Positions 34,538 through 46,828 of a stretch of 64,000 bases of DNA are shown here, piece by piece. Origin of the DNA: Mrakia gelida (Eukaryota > Basidiomycota > Tremellomycetes > Cystofilobasidiales > Mrakiaceae). The translations under genes and the position numbers were made by a program. The stretch lies in assembly GCA_024345305.1 (NCBI GenBank), contig BRON01000002.1, forward strand, positions 2,666,001-2,730,000, written 5' to 3'. Every line of letters starts with the position of its first letter. Within the stretch, counting starts at the first letter, position 1. The notes beneath the pieces were generated by a model. The model worked only from the letters and a program-made list of their open reading frames with translations, did no database searches and had not been told where the DNA came from.

Positions 34538-35486
34538 CTAGAGCAGCGAGCTAGGCTCCTCCAACAGTCTCTCGATAACGGCTTCCAGGCTCTCCTGCAG
34601 AAAACGAAGCGAAGCGGGGGAGGTTCAGCAAAAAAAAATCGACGCGCGCCCGAACGAACGAACAGACGAGCGACAAAGAGATAGAGGGAGAGCGCTCAAC
34701 TCACCGGCTTCGTCGTAGGAGCGTACCTCCCCCTCACCTGCCCATCCCTCGAAACCAAGAACTTTGAGAAGTTCCACGCGATCCTCGACCCCAGCAGACC
34801 GGACTTCTCGTTCTTGAGGTAGGCGAAGACGGGGTTGGTTTTCGAGCCGTTCACGTCGCTCTTCTTGGCTAAGGGGAAGGTAACTCCGTGGTTGAGGGTG
34901 CAGAAGGATGCGATCTCTTCGTCTGAGCCGGGTTCTGAAGGCAAAGGAGGAGGAAGAGAGGTCAGCGACGCGAGGGGGAGGGAGGATGGTCGACGTGACA
35001 GGAATGTTTTCGTTGTTGAACGACGAACCTTGTCCACCGAACTGATCGCAAGGAAATCCAATGATCTTGAGTCCTAGGGGTTCGTACTTCTCGTGGAGAG
35101 TCTCGAGGTAGGTGTACTGGCCGGTGAACTGGGTCGAGGAGAGAGGAGGAAACAAAGGTCAGCTCGAACGCTCGAGATTCGTTTCGTTTGGTGCAAACAC
35201 TCACTCCACACTTGCTCGCGGTGTTGACGAGCAGGACGACGTGACCTCGGAGGTCTTGGAAGTCGAGGACTTTGTTCTTGCCTGGAAGATCAGCCTGAGA
35301 GGAGGGAGAAAGAGGAGAGGAGCAAAGAGGTCAGTCGAGCTCGACCAAAGCGTCGCTCTCTGCGTCTTCTCCTCTCGACTGCAACAAGCCGATGAGCTAA
35401 CTACTCACCTTGAGAGAGTAAAAGTCTTCAGCTCGGTCTGAGCCTGCTGAGGTGGCGGAGGAGCGTCGGCTGGAGATAAAGGACAT
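34538..35486 (-). CDS. GPX: Glutathione peroxidase-like thiol peroxidase
   Basis: It reduces hydroperoxides using a peroxidatic cysteine; fungal members usually take electrons from thioredoxin and act as redox sensors (Gpx3/Hyr1). After splicing it reads MSFISSRRSSATSAGSDRAE, DFYSLK, LVNTASKCG with the peroxidatic Cys, FTGQYTYLETLHEKY, GFPCDQFGGQEPGSDEEI with the resolving-Cys region and catalytic Gln, then WNFSKFLVSRDGQVRGRYAP with the catalytic Trp-Asn pair. The last exon (ESLEAVIERLLEEPSSLL) ends at 34538. I chose the ATG at 35486 because it directly leads into DFYSLK; a mitochondrial presequence from an upstream start is possible. It converges on TRAPPC12 with 280 bp between. Confidence 0.9.
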
Positions 35487-36391
35487 GGCTGAGGAGGTTG
35501 GAGTTGACGTCGTTCGAGAGAGGGACGAGGTGAGGTTCGTTCGAGTTGCGAGGAATGGAAGATTCGAGGAGAACACAGCTTGGATGAGCTTTGGAGAGCA
35601 GAAGGATGAGCTGGCGTGGGTGGTGGTTGAAGGGCGGAAGGAAAAGCGGCGAGCTCCATTTCGATGAGGGCAAGGGAAGAGAGGTGATCAAGGGTCGATT
35701 GACATGTCCCGCGAGGCCGAAGGGCACTTTCCTGCCATCCCCGATGATCGAAGGTTTCTAGGCTCTATATTCAGAAGCAGCAGATGTGGGTGTTCAGAAA
35801 GGACCAGCGCTGAGGGAGGTGGGCTGGGCCTACTCTAGAAGAAAGAAGTCGCGAAGCCGTAGGAAGTTGCTTGGTTGGAACGACTTCGCGTCGTCATGAA
35901 ACGTTTGGTTCGTCCCAACTCTAACTGCTTTCTCTGAAGTTTTCACGATCTGAGAGACTCGGAAAATTCTCCATTCCTGCCTAGACCCATATTCAGGAAG
36001 CCCGAGCTCGACCCAGCTTTCGGGGAGGGAAAGGTTGATCTCGTCGCTGAAATCTCTCGTCGAAGTGCGAGGGACAAGGAGGGACGCGTCGAACGATCTT
36101 CGCTCGAGAAAACTTCATTTGGTGCGATCTGACACCTCTGCAGCAGTCTCTCGGTATGGAAGTGACTTCCGCTACCCAGTCCGCCTCCCCTCGGTTCGAA
36201 CTAGGAGCAAATGGCCAGTCCTCGGGCAGTTTTTACTTTTTATTCCAACTGCCGCTCGAGGGAAGGGAGGAGATCTCGCCCTGACCTTTCGAACTTTCCT
36301 TTCCTCTCCAACTACACCCTCCCCTTCGCCTTTGGCTCCCCCCCTTCCCACCACCCAACAACCAAACAACCCCTCAAAACTACCTACTACT
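35487..36391. promoter_or_regulatory. Divergent promoter region of GPX and PFK1
   Basis: These 905 bp serve both the peroxidase (left) and phosphofructokinase (right). No coding region is convincing. The last 100 bp before the PFK1 ATG are pyrimidine-rich and end in CCACCACCCAACAACCAAAC, typical of a highly expressed fungal leader. No TATA box is obvious. One GACGCGTC lies at about 36084. Confidence 0.45.
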
Positions 36392-39300
36392 ATGCCGGTG
36401 CCTGCTTCAGAGCTCTTCGCGCCCGCGAGCCTGGACAAGGTCCCTCGAAAGCTCGCCGTCCTGACCTCAGGAGGAGATTCAGCAGGTTCGTCGCTCCTTC
36501 TCGCCCATTCCCTCCCTCCCTCCTCCCTCCCTCCTTCTCTCTCAGCTTAATCGAGTAGATCTCGCGATGGAGAGCAAGCATCTATACTGACTTCTGACGT
36601 TTTCATTTCGATTTTGCTCCAGGAATGAACGCTGTCGTTCGAGCTGTCGTCCGAATGGGTATCGCTCGGTGAGTTCAGCTTCGATTCGAACCATCTCTCG
36701 CCGACGTTCCCACCTCCCCTGCTTCAAAGGGAGCGCTCGTTCTAGAGAGCTCTCCTAGATCCTCTCTATCTCCTCTATACCTACCACGTTGCTTTGAGCG
36801 ATTAGAGCTGTTTTTATTCTTGAAATTCGAAGCTGACCTTCCTTTGGACCTTCCTGCACCTTCCTTCCTCCTCCCCAACTTTTGTTCCCTCCCCGCCTTC
36901 GTTTCTTTTTGCAGAGGATGCCACACCTACGTCGTCCGAGAAGGTTGGGAAGGTCTCGTCCGTGGAAACGGAACCCACCCTGCGACCTGCCCTCCTACCC
37001 CCCTCGGCCACCAACAAAACCCTGCCAACATCCCTCTCCCGACGAAATCGAACGACGGCAAGCTTCAGCAACCCTTGAGCTTCGGAGCTGGAGACGCCCT
37101 CAAGTACCAGTCTCTGGACTCTCTTGAGGAGCAGGACGCTCCTGGATACACTGATGACGAGCATCACGGAGGAAAATTCATCATCCGAGTCGGTTGGGAT
37201 GACGTGAGAGGATGGTTGGGAGAGGCGAGTTCAACGTTCAGCCTTCGTTGGAGCAGAGTCGACGGTCGTCGTTGATAGGCGAGCTCTGAGCTGATTCATC
37301 CTCGCTTCACCTTCTTCGCTCGAATAGGGAGGAACCTTGATTGGAACTGCTCGATCTGCTGCTTGTAAGTCTTTCTTTGCGAGCTCGAGGAGCTCGCCAG
37401 TGGCTGATCTCTCTCTCCATCTCTCCTCCTTGGCTTTCCTTGACAGTCCGAACCATCGAAGGTCGACAAACCGCTGCTCTCAACCTCATCGAGCAGGGAA
37501 TCGACTCCCTCGTCGTCTGTGGAGGAGATGGATCTCTCACTGGTGCTGACTTCCTCCGAAAGGAGTGGTCAGGCATCGTCAAGTTCCTCCTCGAGCAGGG
37601 TGCGTTTCACTCCCTTCCCCTCACGAGCTTCCCCTGAGCTCGCTGTTCCACTTTCTCGTGCTCATCCGTTGCTTTCCGACTTTCCTATCGTTCTCCCTTT
37701 CAGGCAAGATCTCTGAGCTCCAGGCCGAGACTCACGCTCACCTCAACATCGTCGGAGTCGTCGGATCCATCGAGTTCGTCTCCTCTCCTTTTCTTCAGCT
37801 ATCCTCCCTCAGACTCGAGCTGACCAGCCTCCTCTCTCTTCCAGTAACGACATGGCCATGACCGATCTTACCGTCGGAGCCCTCACCGCTCTTCACCGAA
37901 TCTGCGAGTCCGTCGATTCCATCTCCTGCACCGCCAGTTCTCACTCTCGAGCTTTCGTCGTCGAGGTCATGGGAAGGCATTGTGGTTGGCTCGCTCTTCT
38001 CGCCGGAGTCAGGTACGTCGAACCTCCCTTCTCTCGCCCCTAGCGACGTCGTTGGTCGAGCGAGCGACGCAACAGGAGAGTCGAGCCAAGCTGACCCGAC
38101 GCGTCTCACTTTCACAGTACCGGAGCCGACTTCGTCTTCCTTCCCGAGCAACCTCCTAACGTCGACGACTGGGAGGCCAAGATGTGCTCTGTCATCAAGT
38201 CTGTTCGTGCAATCTCATCAACCCGTTTTCGTCTCGACGAATCGAGAAGCTGATCACGTTCGCCTCGCCCTCATCGTTCTACTTCTTCAACAGCACCGAA
38301 AGCTCGGAAAGCGTAAATCCATCGTCATCGTCGCTGAGGGAGCTCTCGACCGACAGCTCCAGCCCATCAAGGCTGAGCACATCAAGGACGTTCTCACCAA
38401 CCAGCTCGGACTCGACACTCGAGTCACCACTCTCGGACACACCCAGCGAGGAGGAACTCCTTGCGCCTTCGACCGAATCCTCGCCACCCTCCAGGGAGTC
38501 GAGGCTGTCAACGCCGTCCTCGAGGCTCAACCCGAGACCCCCAGTTACGTTATCGGTATCGTCGAGAACAAGATCGTCAGGAACCCTCTCGCTGAGGCTG
38601 TCGAGCTCGTGAGTTGAACTTCCCTCCCTCGCTTCGTTGTTCTTCGGCCTGAACTGCTCGTTCTCTCGCTGACCAACTACCCCTCTTCTTTCCTCGTCTA
38701 CCTTCAGACTCAAGCCGTCGCCATCGCCATCGAGAACAAGGACTTCGACAAGGCCGTTTCGCTTCGAGACGCTGAGTTCACCGACATGCTCACCTCGTTC
38801 TACGCGAGTTCCGAGTCGAGTCAGAAGTACTACCTTCCTGAGGACCAGGTTAGTCGTCTCACCACTACCTCTCTGGATCGTAGCGAACGAACGTTGACCT
38901 GAGCTCTTCCTTTTTTGCAGCGAATGAGGGTTGGAATCATCCAGTTCGTCCCGTCTTCGCTTCGCCCTTGTCTCCTCCATCGAGCTCCCTCTGATCGCCT
39001 TTCCATTCTCTTCTTCTTTCTCTTCCTCAGCGTTGGAGCCGCCGCCGGAGGAATGAACGCCGCTACCCGACAGATGGTCCGATACTGTCTCTCTCGAGGC
39101 CACACCCCGATCGCCGTCTACAACGGATTCAACGGTCTTCTCGAGGACAACATCTCGGAGCTCGACTGGCTCCGAGTCGACGGATGGGCTACTCGAGGAG
39201 GTTCCGAGCTCGGTACCAACCGAACTCTCCCCGACGTCGATCTTGGAGGAGTCGCCGCCGCCTTCCAGAAGCACAAGCTCGACTCGTTCATGCTCGTCGG

Positions 39301-40467
39301 AGGATTCGAGGCCTACACCGCTCTTCTCATCCTCGACAAGGCTCGAGCCAGCTACCCCTCCTTCCACATCCCCATGGTCCACCTCCCGGCCACCATCTCC
39401 AACAACGTCCCTCTCACCGACTTCTCCCTCGGAAGCGACACCTCCCTCAACGCGTTGGTCGAGGCTTGCGATGCCATCAAGCAGAGTGCTTCCGCTAGCA
39501 GGAACCGAGTCTTCGTCGTCGAGACCGCTGGAGGAAACTCTGGATACATCGCTACCCTTGGAGCTCTCGCCGTGAGTCTTGGCTCCTTCGATTTCTTCCT
39601 GCTCGATCTTCGACGCGTCGAACTGACCTCGATCTCCCTTCGCTTCTCTTCAACAGGTCGGAGCCGTCATCGTCTACTCTCCCGAGGTCGGAATCTCGCT
39701 GGATCTCCTCCGAAGCGACGTTCAGTTCCTTCGAAAGCGATACGAGCTGGATCCCAAGGGACGAGCTGAGGGTCGACTCATCATCCGGTTCGTTCTTCGT
39801 TCCTCTTCCGTCCTCCTTTCCTCTCTTCTTCGATCTCTGACTTCTTTCTCCTCACCTTCTTAGAAACGAGAAGTCCTCGTCCGTCTACACCACCGACGTC
39901 CTCACCAAGATCCTCAGGGAGGAGGGAGGAAACCTCTTCGACGCTCGATCTGCCTCGCTCGGACACACCCTCCAAGGAGGAATCCCCTCTCCCCTCGACC
40001 GAGCGCGAGCCGTTCGACTCTCCACCAAGTGCATCCAGTTCCTCGAGAAGCACCACCAGACCCGATCCTACTACTCCAACACCCACCCTCGCACTGCCGC
40101 TCGACCTGAGATCCCTTCGAGGAGGAAGACTTCGATCCTCAACGCCGAGATCAAGTACGTCAAGGAGTCGGCCGCCATCATCACCATTCAGCGATCCCAC
40201 ATCGTCTTCGCTCCCGTATCGGACGTCCCTAACGAGACGGACACGCTTCACAGGAGGGGAGCTCACGTTTGGTGGAAGGACATCAGGTCGTTGGTCGAGT
40301 TGATGGGTGGACGACAAGGTGAGTCTTTTCTTTTCTCTTCTCTCTCGACCTTTCGACTCGAGCTGATCACTGACCCTCGTCTTCGCTTCCGACTCCTCTC
40401 AGGACTCGCCGATGGGTTCCACGACTACGAGCTTCACGAGGACGACTCCGAAGGGAAGCATCTTTGA
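36392..40467 (+). CDS. PFK1: ATP-dependent 6-phosphofructokinase, eukaryotic two-domain type
   Basis: It phosphorylates fructose-6-phosphate to fructose-1,6-bisphosphate, the committed step of glycolysis, in the cytosol. The N-terminal catalytic half shows [69 protein letters not shown] (active-site block, split by an intron), [15 protein letters not shown] and [16 protein letters not shown]. The C-terminal regulatory half starts near [20 protein letters not shown] and has ARGG-like [40 protein letters not shown] and [20 protein letters not shown]. It ends [11 protein letters not shown] 50-60 residue insert after VRGN ([13 protein letters not shown]...YTDDEHHGG) is typical of fungal enzymes. 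One gene is seen here, so subunits alpha and beta cannot be assigned. Confidence 0.95.
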
Positions 40468-40936
40468 ACGAGGCGATGAGGTTGAGACGACGAGATGTTG
40501 TGTTTGTTCGAATTCTGTACTTTACTAGCTCCTAAGGCTTCCGGTTATGTTTTGCCCCACTGCTCACTCTAGCTCCATAGATGATTTTTCTCTTACTCTC
40601 GCTTCTTCTCGACTCTGAGCTCGAGAAAACTGTCGAGAAGGAGACGCGACGAGGCCTTGCTCTGACTGAAACGAAAGATGTCAAGGACGGCCTTCTCTTC
40701 GCTCCTTTCTTCGACCGGCACGCGTTTCTCTCGACCGAGTAGAAAAAGTTGATATAGACCCTACCTGCAGTGAAGAAAAGCAGTCGGCCTCGATCTATGC
40801 CCGAGTAGTAAGCAGCTTATAAAAAGACTATAGGCGGTCGGACGATTTCATTCTCGCTCTCTGGAACTCTTTCCTTCTTTCAACCCTCACCCTCGCCTTA
40901 AACTTCCTTCTCTTCCTTCAACTATTTTCCAACACT
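40468..40936. promoter_or_regulatory. Region between PFK1 and the DLH-family gene, with TATA box
   Basis: It contains the PFK1 3' end and the promoter of the next gene. A consensus TATA box TATAAAA lies at 40818-40824, about 113 bp before the ATG, followed by a CT-rich leader with CTTTC and CTTCC runs. It is the clearest TATA element in the window and hints at inducible or strong expression of the downstream gene. Confidence 0.55.
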
Positions 40937-42509
40937 ATGACTGAGATCGTTAACAACAACAAGGGTGAGTACGAGCTCCAGAAAAGGCAGGAGGAGGGCA
41001 GGGAGAGCTGTCGGCGAGGTCCTGATTGATGACGTCCAGCTTTCTGACCTCTCTCTCTCCTTCCCTCGTTTTCTTTCCCCTTCTTTATCATTACACCTTA
41101 GCCTGCTGCTCTCTTCCTCCCGTCGAGGCTGAGTACACCCCCAAGGGTTCCTACGAGGTACGTCAAACTTCTTCAAAGTCGACTGGTTGGGGAAGGAGAG
41201 CTCTCGATCTCGAGCTCATCTTTCGTCTTCCCTCCGTTGGGCTGACCTGCGATCCCCTTCCTTTCCTTGCTCTTCCTCTTCCCCTCTAGACTATCGAAGG
41301 AGTCAACACCTACGTCGCTGGACCCAAGGACTCCAAGAAGCTCGTCATCTACGTTCCCGATATCGTGAGTGCCTTCGAAGAGCGTACCGGCTCGTCAAAG
41401 ATCGAGAGCTCATCATCCTTCCTTCCTCCCTCCGATCCGTTCAGTTCGGATTCTCTGCTCAAGCTCTCCAAGGAACAGATCTCATCGCTGCTGGATCCAA
41501 TGTCAGGGTATGGTTCCCTGGTACGTCTTGCTCTTCTTCTCTGTCGTTCTCGTCAACCTCGGCTCTTCCCCGAGCTCATCATCTCTGCCCCCCTCCCCTC
41601 CACTTCCGATCCTCCAGACTTCTTCCACGGAACCAAGGTCGAGCACTCGCTCTTCCAGCCTCCTCAGACCGCTGAGAAGTGAGCGAACCCTTCCTCTCCC
41701 TCTGAAACTCCTTCTCATGTTGCCGGTTCACGAGCTGACGCAGTTTTTTCCTTCTCATCTCAGGGGAGAGACGATCCAGAAGCTCTTCTCCGGCGTCGCG
41801 AACCCTGCCACCAACCTCGTCGTCTTCCAGAAGATCATCGCTTTCGCTAGGTCCTCAGGCTTCGAGAAGGTTGCAGCTATCGGATTCTGCTGGTGAGTCT
41901 GCCTCCTCGTGGGCCCCAAGGGAGGGAGGGAGGGAGAGAGAGAGCTGGGTCGCGAGCTTTCCCAGGACCCTTCGCGTGGAAGCTGACCTCCTCTTCCTCA
42001 CCGTTTTTCTTTCTCAGGGGAGCCAAGATGACCTTCATGTCGACTGGTCTCGACGCCAAAGCTGGTATCCACCCTTCGTGAGTCCTATCGAGTTCCTCCA
42101 GAACAGAGAAAGGAGAAACGAACGCTGACCACCATCGTTCGTTTCAAACTCGCTCTCCAGCCTTCTCACCGCTCAGGACGCCGACGACATTACCGTCCCT
42201 ACCGCTCTCTGGCCTTCGATGAACGAGGATATGGAGATCGTGAGTCGTCCACGTTCGAGTAGCCTGCAGGAAGGAGAAGAACGATCGAAGCGCTGACCGT
42301 TCACGTCGTCGCCCGTCCTTTTTCAGATGAACGCGCTCAACGAGGTCCTCAAGAAAAAGCCCTTCGCCGACAAGAACGTCTTCTACCACTACACCGAAAG
42401 CATTCACGGGTTTGCTGCTGCGCGTGCGAACCTGAAGGATGAGGGAGAAAAGGCTATCTACATCGACGCGTTCCAGAGGATCACCAAGTTCTTCAACAAC
42501 GTCCTTTAG
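40937..42509 (+). CDS. Dienelactone hydrolase-family alpha/beta hydrolase
   Basis: This cytosolic alpha/beta-hydrolase resembles fungal DLH-like enzymes (Aim2/YDL086W-type). The exons give MTEIVNNNK, then ACCSLPPVEAEYTPKGSYE, KKLVIYVPDIFGFSAQALQG, RVWFPDFFHG, the nucleophile elbow IGFCWGAKM with Cys in place of Ser as usual for DLH, ALWPSMNEDME, and the catalytic His in YTESIHGFAAAR. The length (about 250 residues after splicing) fits the family. The substrate is unknown; bacterial relatives open dienelactones in aromatic degradation, but fungal members often act on other esters. A TATA box lies 113 bp upstream. Confidence 0.85.
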
Positions 42510-43210
42510 ATTTCTCTCGCATCGCGTTCGTTTAGATTGGATTGGTTTTAATGACTCTCGGATGGATTGTTAGTTGGTAGACGAGCGAGGAAGGTCATAG
42601 GGGAGATCGTAAGTAGCGTAGACGAGACGAGATGTGAAAGGAAAAGGCAAGAGTCGAGACGAGACCCCGTCCGTTCATCAGCCCTTCTCGACCTTGGGCT
42701 TCTTCAAGATCGAAGTCAACTGCGTATCCGGAGCTCGCTTCGTAGGGCTCTTCGAGCCCTCGTGTTGCTTCTGCGGGAGAGAAGGGACGGGAGGGAGGAA
42801 GGGAGGAGTTGTGAGCTTCGAGTCTGTCGTGCGAGCCATCCATCCTTGCTCTCGGTGGGCTAGCGAGGTGGGAGACCTCCTCAAGAACATCAGACTCACT
42901 CTCTTGATGTATAGATGAGTATCCGAAAGCTCCTCTCCTCCTCGAAAAGGTTGGCTTTGATGAGAAAGATGCGGTTGGGAGCAGAGTCGTCGGAGCTGAA
43001 CGATTTCGAAGGAGATGTTGCTGGGAGCGGAGCCTGTCCGGGAGATCGAAGCTTTTTGAGCAGGCGGCGAGCACTCTCACGTGTAGCTACATACTCGAGC
43101 CATTGTCTCCAAAGGAGATCAAGATCTTCACTGCAGCTCTGGATATCAAAGCGAGTCGTCCTTCGTCTCTCTCCCTTTCCCTTTCTTCTTCTCGAAATCG
43201 GTCACGCAAA
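42510..43210. other. Possible small unassigned gene (- strand) or 3' flank
   Basis: Open frames on the minus strand might be exons of a gene that I cannot identify. One spans 43104-42900 and reads LWRQWLEYVATRESARRLLKK and NRIFLIKANLFEEERSFRIL, followed by a plausible GTGAGT donor. Another ends at 42678 with KQHEGSKSPTKRAP and ILKKPKVEKG. The two do not join in phase with the acceptor I can see, and no good start is found. It may instead be the long 3' flank of the DLH-family and GNAT genes, which converge here. Confidence 0.25.
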
Positions 43211-44312
43211 TCACATCGAAGAATCATAACCATCCCTCAGCGCTCCTCTACTAGTACTACTACCAAGTGACTCAGAGAGCAACCTCTCAAACTTCGTTGG
43301 GCCCTCCTCCAGACGAATTCCCACCGACGCGTCCTCCATCGACTCTTCCCTCGCTGGAAGAGGCGGGACCTCCTTCTTCAGGAATACAGACATCACCGTC
43401 CTGTACCTAAGCTCCGGTTCCTGTTTCTCCACCCAACCCAAACTCGAGCGCATCAGCTCCCTCCCTCGCTCTCGCTCGCAACGACGCGCCCGACTCGACT
43501 CACCTTGATCTCCTCGTACTCTCGTCTCCGATACCATCCACTCGTCCTACTCTCCGTCGTCCCATCCTTCTCAAACGCAAGGGTATGAATCGTACAGGTC
43601 TCCATCCCGAGGTAGGCGCTCTGGAGTTCGAGGAGGTCCATGATCTGAACCAAACGAGATGGGGAAGTAAGCTTTGCGATGAGAATAACGGAGCGAGAGA
43701 GCGAGAAAGAGACGAACCTTGTTCCCATAACCTTGACCTTGGAGCTTTGGGTAGACGAACAAAGCCGCTGTGGCAGAAGCAGCGTCGTGGGAGGTCAGCG
43801 AAGGAACGACGCGAACGGAGGGAGGGAGGGGAAGCAGAACGAACAGATCATCACCGTCTTCGTCTCAGGATCAGCTAGATCTCTATCGTCCTGTCCACTG
43901 TCGAGAAGTTCGATGGATCCCCTACTCGCCGATCCCCCGATTTGACGAAGTCAGCTCCGGTTCCCTCGACCAGCCACGAAGCGTCGAAGAGAGGGCGAGG
44001 AGGAAGAGTCGAGCTCACATCCCAACAGCCTGCATTTCCGTCTCGTCGAGAAAGAAGATACAAGGGAAATCGAGGCCCATTTGACTTCGACGGAGACGAG
44101 CCGAAACCTGCGTGTCTCCCCAGCCTTAGCGAAGCGAAGGAGGAAGAGATGTAAGAGAAGGTCAGAGGAAGGGTGCGAAGGAGGGAGGTAGCTGGGAGGC
44201 GGAGCTGACCGCAAGCGATCCGCATCTTGACGAGCTCGTCTTCGTCGGAGGAGGTGGCTAGGCGGTAGGAGAGGGATGGGGCTGGGGTGGAGGTCGATTC
44301 TGGGTAAGTCAT
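43211..44312 (-). CDS. GNAT-family N-acetyltransferase, fungal type
   Basis: It transfers an acetyl group from acetyl-CoA to an unknown amine. After splicing: MTYPESTSTPAPSLSYRLAT, ELVKMRIACGWGDTQV, FPCIFFLDETEMQAVGMGSI, a beta-strand VMISALFVYPKLQGQGYGNK with the acetyl-CoA pyrophosphate loop (Q/R-x-x-G-x-G), LELQSAYLGMETCTIHTLAF, and GWYRRREYEEIK. The last exon (YRTVMSVFLKKEVPPLP, ending GALRDGYDSSM) gives the final strand and a tail. The CGW motif near the N-terminus is common in fungal small-molecule GNATs. One donor is GTTCGTTC and one GTGAGC; phases agree throughout. Confidence 0.65.
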
Positions 44313-44600
44313 GGTTGAAAGAGGGTCGAGGCCGAGGTCGAGAGAGAGAAGGGTCGGACGAGAGGTCGAGCTCGTCGCGAGCTCGAAAGCCTCGCATGGG
44401 TTTCGTTCGCGTTGCTTGGCTCGCGACGAGGTCGACTCGCCTCTCTTCGGGGTAAGAGGGAGCAAGTAAGAAAGCGTGTGTTTCTTGCGATAATCGTATC
44501 TACAAACAACCTCCAGCCCTAACAACCCAAACCCGACGAAACTCCCGAAATCCCAAAGGTTGATCTCCTCTCTCCCTTCATGCGTAGAACCCAACGACGC

Positions 44601-46614
44601 TTAAAGACCGAGCTCCTCCTGCAGAACGATACGAAGCAAGAGAGGGTGTGTGAGGACGAGCTCGCGTAGAGGGAAAAGAGAGAAAGAGAGAAGGAGGGGA
44701 TCGCGACTCACAGCGTACTTCATCTGGCTCAGACGGGCGATGGAGACGACGGTGGGCTTGGACTTGAGGAAGGAGGCGAGGACCTGAAAGAGGAGAAGAC
44801 AGAAGTGGTCAGTGAGGAGGAAAGAGGGGGGGAAGGAAGATGGAGAGTGAGCTGACCTTGGAGATGGACTCGGGAGTGATGGCGTCGAGAGCCTTGTACG
44901 ACTCCTCGAGGGTGGCGACCTTTCCGGAGAAGATCTGGAGGGAAGACGCGAAGGGAACGAGTCAGCGACGAAACTAAAGGTCGAGAGAAGAGAGGGAGAC
45001 CTCAAACTAACCTGAGGAACCACCAACTCAACCAACCCAGCGGCGGTCTCGCTCTTGCTCGCGACGTCGAACTTGGCCTTCGCGACAGCAGCCTTCAGCT
45101 GATCCTTCGACACCGTCTTCAATCCCTTGAGTCCCTTCACAACCTCCGCTCCAACCACACTCAACCTCTCGCTCCCAGGAGCCTGGACCTCAACGACCAA
45201 GAGCGACGCGTCCGAGTAGGTAGCGACGAACGAGGAAGCGGACGCTCCCTCGGTTCCAGCGATGGCGACGGCGACAGGGGAGGTTCCAGCGACTCGCTTG
45301 ATGGCAGGGGAGGTGGAGGATCCGAGGAGGTTGGCGAGGACGAGGTTCTCGAAGACGGTGGTAGGGGTGGAAGGGGTGGTGGATCCGTAGGCGATGACCA
45401 GAGTAGGGGCGACTCCAGGGACGTCGAGGGTGTGAAGGTCGATGGGCTGCCTCTCCTCTCCTCCGAAGTACTTGGTCTTCTCCAACGCCTTGGGAGCCTC
45501 GACGGCCTTTCCTCCGGACTGCTCGAACTTGATGTCGAGCTCGTCTCCGAAGAAGGGCTCAGCGAGCGACTTGAGGGTCTCGAAGGGGATTCCGGTTCCG
45601 ATGAGGGCGACCTGGGAGGATCGAGCCTGCTTGTAGAGGTCTCGGACGGCGTTGAGGGTGACGGGCTCGAGGGCGGAGGCGAAGAGGGAGTTTCCGAGTC
45701 CGGATCGGAAGGCGAGCCTGTGGGCGGTCTCGACGGCGGTGGTTGCTGGGTCGGAGGCGATCTGGTTGGACTCGAGAGCGACGGAGGGGATGACGTCCTC
45801 GGCGAGCTCGTGGGCGGAGAGGGTAGAGAAGAGGGATTTTGAGAGGAGGGAGAGGAAGGCTTCCCTGTAGGTGGAGAAGAAGACGAGAAGAAAGGAAGGG
45901 AAGGGAGTCAGTGAGGATGAAACGGAGGTCGCGAAGCGGAAGAGGTAGGAGGGAGGTTGGGAAAGGAAGGAGGAGCGAGAGGTGAGCTCTTCCTTCTTCC
46001 TTCCTCAGCCTCTGGAGATGCCCCGAGAGATGGGATTTCGAGAGTACATGCTCTCCATCCTTCCGAGACTCTGCGGCTCCTCGAGAAGAGCACGATCTAG
46101 CAGCTGTAAGAGGGAAGGCTCGAACTCACTCATCACCCTTGAGGAACTCGGCTGAGAGAAGGAGGTGCTCCCTGGTCAGGGTAGCGGAAAGGGTTCCACC
46201 GAGCTGCTCAGCGGTTCGAACGGTAACCAAAGCAGACTGGTCGAGGTTCGTCTATGTGATTCCAAGTTGATGAAGATGGTGCAAGCAAGGGACGATGGAG
46301 TCAGGACCTATCCCAGCTCGCTCGTTCGTTCTTCCTCCCCCTCCCTTCCTTCAGACAGCTCGCCTCCCTTTGCTTCAACTTGAACGTACCTTGAACGAGA
46401 AGTTCTTGAGAACGTTGGCGACACCTGGAGCTGACTCGTATCTTGAACCAGCGTTGAGGACGAGGGTGAGGGAGGCGGTTCCGTTGGTGTTTGAATCGGT
46501 CGAAGCGATCTTGACCCTCTTGGAAAGGTCGCCAACAGTCACAAACGACCGTCGTCCGAGGATCGAAGAGGAAGAGGAGAGAACTCGTCGTTGGGCGAAG
46601 GTGGAGAACGACAT
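44601..46614 (-). CDS. QCR2: Cytochrome bc1 complex core subunit 2
   Basis: A core subunit of mitochondrial complex III, related to the processing peptidases but without the zinc-binding site. The N-terminus MSFSTFAQRRVLSSSSSILG is an amphipathic presequence. The M16-like first half follows (LTLVLNAGSRYESAPGVANVLKNFSFK, LGGTLSATLTREHLLLSAEFL, HELAEDVIPSVALESNQI, AHRLAFRSGLGNSLF), then the second half (LVIAYGSTTPSTPTTVFENLVLANLLG, FVATYSDASLLVVEVQ, ATLEESYKALDAITPESISKV). It ends in a short exon LQEELGL. It shares a 214-bp divergent promoter with SNRNP40. Two further complex III genes (MZM1 and QCR9) are in this window. Confidence 0.9.
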
Positions 46615-46828
46615 CGAGAAGAGAAAGGGGAGAGGTGAGAGGGAGGGTAGGATGATGGTTGAAGGGCGAGAAGGGCGTGTCCTCCCTTTGGACGAGTTGG
46701 AGCAAAAACGGGCTGGCCTCTCTGTTCCATCAACGACGAGCTCCCTTCCCTTCCTCCTTCCCTCACCCCCCTTCTCCCTTCTCCCTTCTCTTTTTCTCTC
46801 TTCTTTGGATCTTGTCTCAACGCTCAGG
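46615..46828. promoter_or_regulatory. Bidirectional promoter QCR2 / SNRNP40
   Basis: Only 214 bp lie between the two divergent ATGs, so the promoters must overlap. The right half is a strong CT tract (about 46740-46800) serving as SNRNP40 leader and the left half is GA-rich. No TATA box is seen, as expected for housekeeping genes. Confidence 0.5.

Noticed and set aside
38279..39382. A 367-codon antisense open frame opposite PFK1
   Set aside because: It crosses PFK1 introns, reads low-complexity Glu/Ser/Gly/Val, and arises from the codon bias of the sense strand. There is no splice pattern or known domain.
45432..45842. A 136-codon frame opposite QCR2, rich in Gly/Glu/Leu
   Set aside because: It is a mirror of a well-supported coding exon with strong third-base bias, and shows no domain.
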